From: Kineococcus rhizosphaerae
Lineage (GTDB): Bacteria; Actinomycetota; Actinomycetes; Actinomycetales; Kineococcaceae
Length of the DNA: 64,000 nt
Reading direction: 5' to 3'
NCBI RefSeq assembly: GCF_003002055.1
Contig: NZ_PVZF01000008.1
Location: 124,001-188,000, forward strand
Made by a program: the position numbers and the translations under genes. How positions within the stretch are numbered: position 1 is the stretch's first letter; the number at the start of each line of letters is the position of its first letter. Shown piece by piece: positions 60,805-64,000 of the stretch. Under the pieces are notes generated by a model, which worked only from the letters and a program-made list of their open reading frames with translations, had not been told where the DNA came from and searched no databases.

Positions 60805-62103
60805 GTGAGCACGGTTTCCGAACGCCTCGACGCGCTGCCCTTCACCCCCCGGCACCGGCGGCTGCTCGTCGGTTCCGGCGTCGGCTGGGCCCTGGACGCG
60901 CTCGACGTCGGTCTGGTCGCCTACGTCCTCGTCGCGCTGCGCACCCAGTGGGACCTGAGCGAGGGGCAGTTGTCCTGGATCGCCTCGGTCGGGTTCGCGG
61001 GCATGGCGGTCGGGGCGAGCCTCGGGGGGCTGCTCGCCGACCGCGTCGGCCGCCGGCAGGTCTTCGCGCTCACGCTGCTCGTCTACGGCCTGGCCACCGG
61101 CGCCGCGGCGCTGTCGTGGTCCCTGGGGGCGCTGCTGGTGTTCCGGTTCCTCGTCGGCCTCGGGCTCGGCGCCGAACTGCCCGTGGCGTCCACGCTGGTC
61201 AGCGAGTTCGCACCCCGGCGCATCCGTGGGCGCGTCGTCGTCGTCCTGGAGGCGTTCTGGGCGGTGGGGTGGACCGTCGCGGCCCTCGTGGGGTTCCTGC
61301 TCGTGCCCACCTCCGACGACGGGTGGCGCTGGGCGCTGGCGATCGGGGCGCTGCCCGCCGTGTACGCGATCGTCGTCCGCCGGGGGCTGCCGGAGTCGGT
61401 GCGGTTCCTGCTGTCGAAGGGGCGCACGGCCGAGGCGACGCGGGTCGTGCGCGAGTTCGAGGCGTCCGCGGGGATGACCACGGCCCGGGAGCTGGTCCCG
61501 GACCCCGCGCCCGCGGCCGGCCGGGGGATCTGGGCGGCGGGGCTGCGGTCGCGGACCGCGGGGTTGTGGCTCGTGTGGTTCTTCGTGAACTTCAGCTACT
61601 ACGGGGCGTTCACGTGGATCCCCAGCCTGCTCGTGAAGGACGGGTTCTCCCTCGTCCGGTCCCTGGAGTTCACCCTCGTCATCACCTTGGCGCAGCTGCC
61701 CGGGTACGCCCTGGCCGCGGTCCTCGTCGAGGCGTGGGGACGCCGGCGCACCCTGTCGACGTTCCTGGTCGGCTCGGCGCTGGCGGCCCTGGCCTACTCG
61801 GCGGCGGGCTCGGAGGCGACGATCCTGGCGGCCGGGATGGCGCTGTCGTTCTTCAACCTCGGGGCGTGGGGCGCGCTGTACGCCGTGACGCCGGAGGTGT
61901 ACCCGACCCCGGTGCGGGGCCGCGGCGCCGGCGCCGCCGCCGGGTTCGGCCGCCTCGCCTCGATCCTGGCGCCGCTGGCGGTGCCGTTCCTGTCGTCCTC
62001 GGGCGGCACGGGGCTGGTGTTCGTGGTGTTCGGGGTGGCGTTCGCCGTGGCGGCCTCGGCGAGCTTCCTGCTGCCGGAGCGCCGGGGAGCGGCTCTCGAC
62101 TAG
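60805..62103 (+). CDS. MFS metabolite:H+ symporter-type transporter
   Basis: A 432-residue transporter with twelve helices. The helix 2-3 motif is GGLLADRVGRRQVFAL, with LDALDVGLVAYVL in helix 1 (the acidic pair typical of the sugar/SHS-type porters) and PEVYPTPVRGRGAG after helix 10. This group imports organic acids or niacin-like compounds. GTG 60805 has TAGGCT (60791-60796) 8 bases upstream; the first three bases of that box are the stop codon of the preceding SDR. It ends in the six-frame-stop repeat. Confidence 0.88.
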   Translation: MSTVSERLDALPFTPRHRRLLVGSGVGWALDALDVGLVAYVLVALRTQWDLSEGQLSWIASVGFAGMAVGASLGGLLADRVGRRQVFALTLLVYGLATGAAALSWSLGALLVFRFLVGLGLGAELPVASTLVSEFAPRRIRGRVVVVLEAFWAVGWTVAALVGFLLVPTSDDGWRWALAIGALPAVYAIVVRRGLPESVRFLLSKGRTAEATRVVREFEASAGMTTARELVPDPAPAAGRGIWAAGLRSRTAGLWLVWFFVNFSYYGAFTWIPSLLVKDGFSLVRSLEFTLVITLAQLPGYALAAVLVEAWGRRRTLSTFLVGSALAALAYSAAGSEATILAAGMALSFFNLGAWGALYAVTPEVYPTPVRGRGAGAAAGFGRLASILAPLAVPFLSSSGGTGLVFVVFGVAFAVAASASFLLPERRGAALD

Positions 62104-62133
62104 CGGTCGACTAGCGGTCGACTAGCGGTCGAC
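62097..62133. repeat. 11-base tandem repeat giving stop codons in all six frames
   Basis: The unit CGACTAGCGGT is repeated 3.4 times. Because the unit is 11 bases long, CTAG falls in all three frames on each strand. It holds the actual TAG stops of both convergent genes: MFS at 62101-62103 and tautomerase at 62124-62122. Confidence 0.85.
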
Positions 62134-62508
62134 GCGGTAGCTCAGCTCCAGCTCGTCGCCCGGCAGCCCCCGGATGCCCCAGTCGTGCCGGGGCGTCTCG
62201 AGGATCACGACCTCGAGGTCGACGGGGGAGATGCCCAGCGTCTGCACGTCGGCGAACAGCCTGCGGTAGAACGCCTTCTTCGTCGCCACGCTCCGGCCCT
62301 CGAACATGACGACCTCGACGACCGTGTAGCGCTCGGTGCGGCCGTCGGGGGTCGGGAAGTCCTCGGCGTCCATCGGGAAGAAGCGGTGGAACCGCTTCGC
62401 CTCCGGCAGGCCGAGCACCTCGACCGCGGCGCGGTGCAGCACGTCGGACAGGTCGGCGCGGATCGGGCGCAGGTGCTCCGCGCGGCCGTGGACCTTGAAC
62501 TGCGCCAC
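62122..62508 (-). CDS. tautomerase family protein
   Basis: A 128-residue protein of the 4-oxalocrotonate tautomerase superfamily, long (fused) form. Motifs: FKVHGRAEHLRPIRADLSDVLHRAAVEVLGLPEAKRFHRFFPMDAEDF and the second half FEGRSVATKKAFYRRLFADV, ending DWGIRGLPGDELELSYRVDR. The N-terminal catalytic proline of 4-OT is not at position 2 (sequence begins VAQFKV), as is normal for this subgroup. GTG 62508 has AGGAGGAG upstream. The substrate is unknown. Confidence 0.85.
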   Translation of the reverse strand: MAQFKVHGRAEHLRPIRADLSDVLHRAAVEVLGLPEAKRFHRFFPMDAEDFPTPDGRTERYTVVEVVMFEGRSVATKKAFYRRLFADVQTLGISPVDLEVVILETPRHDWGIRGLPGDELELSYRVDR

Positions 62509-62549
62509 CGTCTCCTCCTGCTGTGCCGTCGGTCCGCCCGGGCGGGCGG

Positions 62550-63140
62550 TCAGGTCCTGCTCGCGCCCAGGCTCGCGGCGGCCTCGGCCTCCAGGGCGGC
62601 GAGGTCGACGAGCAGGCTCGCCGCCCCGTACAACCGGTCGCTGAGGGCGTCCATCCCGGGCGACAGCAGCGTGAGGTCCCCGCGCTCGGCGAGGTCGGCG
62701 AAGATGCCGTCGTTGCTGACGACCACGAACTCGACCGGGTCGGGGACCTTGCGGGCCGCCGCCAGCAGCGCCAGGTCGGCGACGTCGGCGCCGTCGGGGA
62801 CGGCCTGGGCGCGGGAGGCGAACTCCTCCAGCCACGGCTGCGAGCGCGCCACCGCCCCGACCTGGCCGGCCAGCGCCACCCGGTCGGCCTGCCGGGCGAG
62901 GTCGAGGACGACGGACAACCGGGCGCGCAGCCGCGACGGGCCCGCCCGCAGGTTGTCGAGGTCGACCAGGAGCACGCGGGTCGCGCCCTCACCGGCCCAG
63001 ACGGGGTACCCCCGCACGAGCTCGCGCAGGGCGTCGCTCAGCGGGTCCGGACCCGGGCGGACGATCTCCGGGGCGGGGACGTCGGCGAGGTCGAACCACT
63101 CGTAGTCGGCGTACTCTCCCGGTGCGCCGCCCAGTCCCAT
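62550..63140 (-). CDS. hypothetical PIN/NYN-like protein
   Basis: A 196-residue protein without a confident family. RVLLVDLDNLR (near 56-66) followed by ADVADLALLAAAR and EFVVVSNDGIFADLAERGDLTLLSPG is the acidic-residue pattern of PIN/NYN nucleases (D-N, D, ND). The first 50 residues are acidic/aromatic (GEYADYEWFDLADVP) and precede the fold. ATG 63140 is chosen from GACCCT (63148-63153) 7 bases upstream. If active it would cut RNA; no antitoxin gene is adjacent. It starts 77 bases from the divergent winged-helix gene. Confidence 0.6.
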   Translation of the reverse strand: MGLGGAPGEYADYEWFDLADVPAPEIVRPGPDPLSDALRELVRGYPVWAGEGATRVLLVDLDNLRAGPSRLRARLSVVLDLARQADRVALAGQVGAVARSQPWLEEFASRAQAVPDGADVADLALLAAARKVPDPVEFVVVSNDGIFADLAERGDLTLLSPGMDALSDRLYGAASLLVDLAALEAEAAASLGASRT

Positions 63141-63217
63141 GCGCACCAGGGTCCCACTGCCCCCTCCGCCACCGCGCCTCAGGGCGGCGTGTCGGAGGTG
63201 GCTGACACGATGAGCCG

Positions 63218-64000
63218 GTGCGCCACGTGAGCGACGACGAACGCCGGGCCCGCCTCGCCGTCCGGCACGCGCTGGCCTCGGGGGTGGCCTCCCCCGAGGA
63301 GGCGACGCGGGCGGTGACCGTCCTGCACGCCACCGAACCCGCGACCGTCCACCTGTCCTGCTGGGCGCGGGTGCCCGGGCTGGCCGTCGCCGACGTCGAG
63401 CGCGCGCTGTACGCCGACCGCACGCTCGTGAAGCAGCTCGCCATGCGGCGCACGCTGTTCGTCGTCCCGCGCGACCTGCTGCCGGCCGTCCTGCCGAGCG
63501 CGTCGGCGCGGGTGGCCGCGACCGAGCGCGCGGCCGTCGTCAAGGACGTCGTGACGGCCGGGCTGGCCGTCGACGGGAACGCGTGGCTGGACGCCGGGCG
63601 GGCGCAGGTGATCGACCTTCTCGGACGCCACCCCGCGGGCCTGCCGGCGCAGGCGGTCCGCGAGGCCGTCCCGGCCATCGACGTCAAGGTGTCCGTCCGG
63701 CCGGGGTCGCAGTGGTCGGCCTCACGGGTCCTGACCCACCTCGGCCTGACGGGGGACGTGGTGCGGGGCGCGAACTCCGGGCACTGGCGGGTGTCGCGGC
63801 CGGCGTGGACGCTGACGCGGGACTGGATCGACCCGCCGGTGCCGTGGAGCGCGGCCGACGGGTACCGGGAGGTCGTGCGGCGCTGGCTGTGGAGCTTCGG
63901 GCCGGGCACCGAGGACGACCTGGTGTGGTGGCTGGGGGCGACGAAGGGCGTCGTGCGCACCGCGCTGGCCGGGCTGGGGGCCGTCGCGGTCCGCCTCGAC
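63218..64000 (+). CDS. winged-helix DNA-binding protein (HTH_42, AlkZ/YcaQ-like), 5' part
   Basis: The first 261 codons of a gene that runs off the right edge. Family motifs of the HTH_42 proteins are clear: VTVLHATEPATVHLSCWARVPGL (near 33-55), MRRTLFVVPRDLLPAVLPSASARV and SASRVLTHLGLTGDVVRG. Members include the DNA glycosylases AlkZ and YcaQ, which repair interstrand crosslinks; the actinobacterial group is uncharacterised. GTG 63218 has CACGAT (63206-63211) 6 bases upstream. Confidence 0.8.
   Translation, partial: MRHVSDDERRARLAVRHALASGVASPEEATRAVTVLHATEPATVHLSCWARVPGLAVADVERALYADRTLVKQLAMRRTLFVVPRDLLPAVLPSASARVAATERAAVVKDVVTAGLAVDGNAWLDAGRAQVIDLLGRHPAGLPAQAVREAVPAIDVKVSVRPGSQWSASRVLTHLGLTGDVVRGANSGHWRVSRPAWTLTRDWIDPPVPWSAADGYREVVRRWLWSFGPGTEDDLVWWLGATKGVVRTALAGLGAVAVRLD

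Noticed and set aside
62550-63140. Calling the PIN-like gene a toxin-antitoxin toxin
   Set aside because: No small antitoxin gene lies upstream or downstream in the same direction; the neighbours are a tautomerase and a divergent winged-helix gene.

Overview
The window is a stretch of very GC-rich chromosome (my estimate is about 73-75% G+C) from an actinobacterium. Four things support this: the codon bias and frequent GTG starts, the gene order, small actinobacterial families (DUF664/DinB, TIGR03086, DIP1984, DprE2-like reductase, LpdA without its redox disulfide), and a promoter layout in which a TAnnnT hexamer ends 6-8 bases before the start codon. The genus cannot be proved from the sequence; a Kineococcus-like member of the Kineosporiaceae is my best guess. 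No plasmid, phage, insertion sequence, CRISPR array, rRNA or convincing tRNA was seen.

Layout. 1-4.1 kb: end of a methyltransferase gene and the succinate dehydrogenase operon sdhCDAB. 4.3-6.8 kb: mannose-1-phosphate guanylyltransferase and an M20 amidohydrolase. 6.9-13.8 kb: a tightly coupled nucleoside uptake and salvage operon (BMP lipoprotein, ABC ATPase, two permeases, cdd, deoA). 13.8-24.5 kb: mixed accessory genes (DUF899, DinB-like, YidC paralogue, paired SMR pumps, GGDEF-EAL protein, dioxygenase, two exporters, LysR). 24.5-28.3 kb: GNAT/XRE-cupin pair, adenosine deaminase, WYL regulator, TIGR03086 protein. 28.5-37.1 kb: RsgA, a pair of catalytically degenerate aldehyde-dehydrogenase-like proteins, a PHP protein, regulators, SDRs and a DUF2975/HTH pair. 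37.1-47.3 kb: phosphomannomutase, CobW GTPase, DrrAB-type ABC exporter, purine nucleoside phosphorylase, LpdA, acyl-CoA carboxylase alpha chain, Maf. 47.4-53.7 kb: DUF885 protein, iron-siderophore lipoprotein with an iron box, BirA, GtrA, PurK, PurE. 53.9-64 kb: DIP1984, proline-iminopeptidase-like hydrolase, subtilase, LCP ligase, DprE2-like reductase, SDR, MFS, tautomerase, PIN-like protein and a truncated winged-helix protein.

How it works together. From memory, sdhCDAB, cdd, deoA, add, pmmB, deoD, an amidohydrolase, lpdA, accA3, maf, birA, a GtrA protein, purK, purE, an LCP gene and manB/manC all lie in one region of the Mycobacterium tuberculosis chromosome (about Rv3264c-Rv3319). The window therefore looks like a conserved actinobacterial backbone with accessory genes inserted. 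The salvage enzymes take imported nucleosides to free bases and sugar phosphates; BirA biotinylates the AccA lysine; ManC, the phosphomannomutase, LCP and DprE2-like proteins point to mannan and arabinogalactan-type envelope synthesis.

The least explained content is between genes and in one odd gene pair: long near-perfect palindromes in several sequence families, one of them a 53-base element in two copies 29.4 kb apart; a 44-base element shared by two unrelated promoters; tandem operators; a short repeat that stops translation in all six frames; and two adjacent pseudo-aldehyde dehydrogenases.
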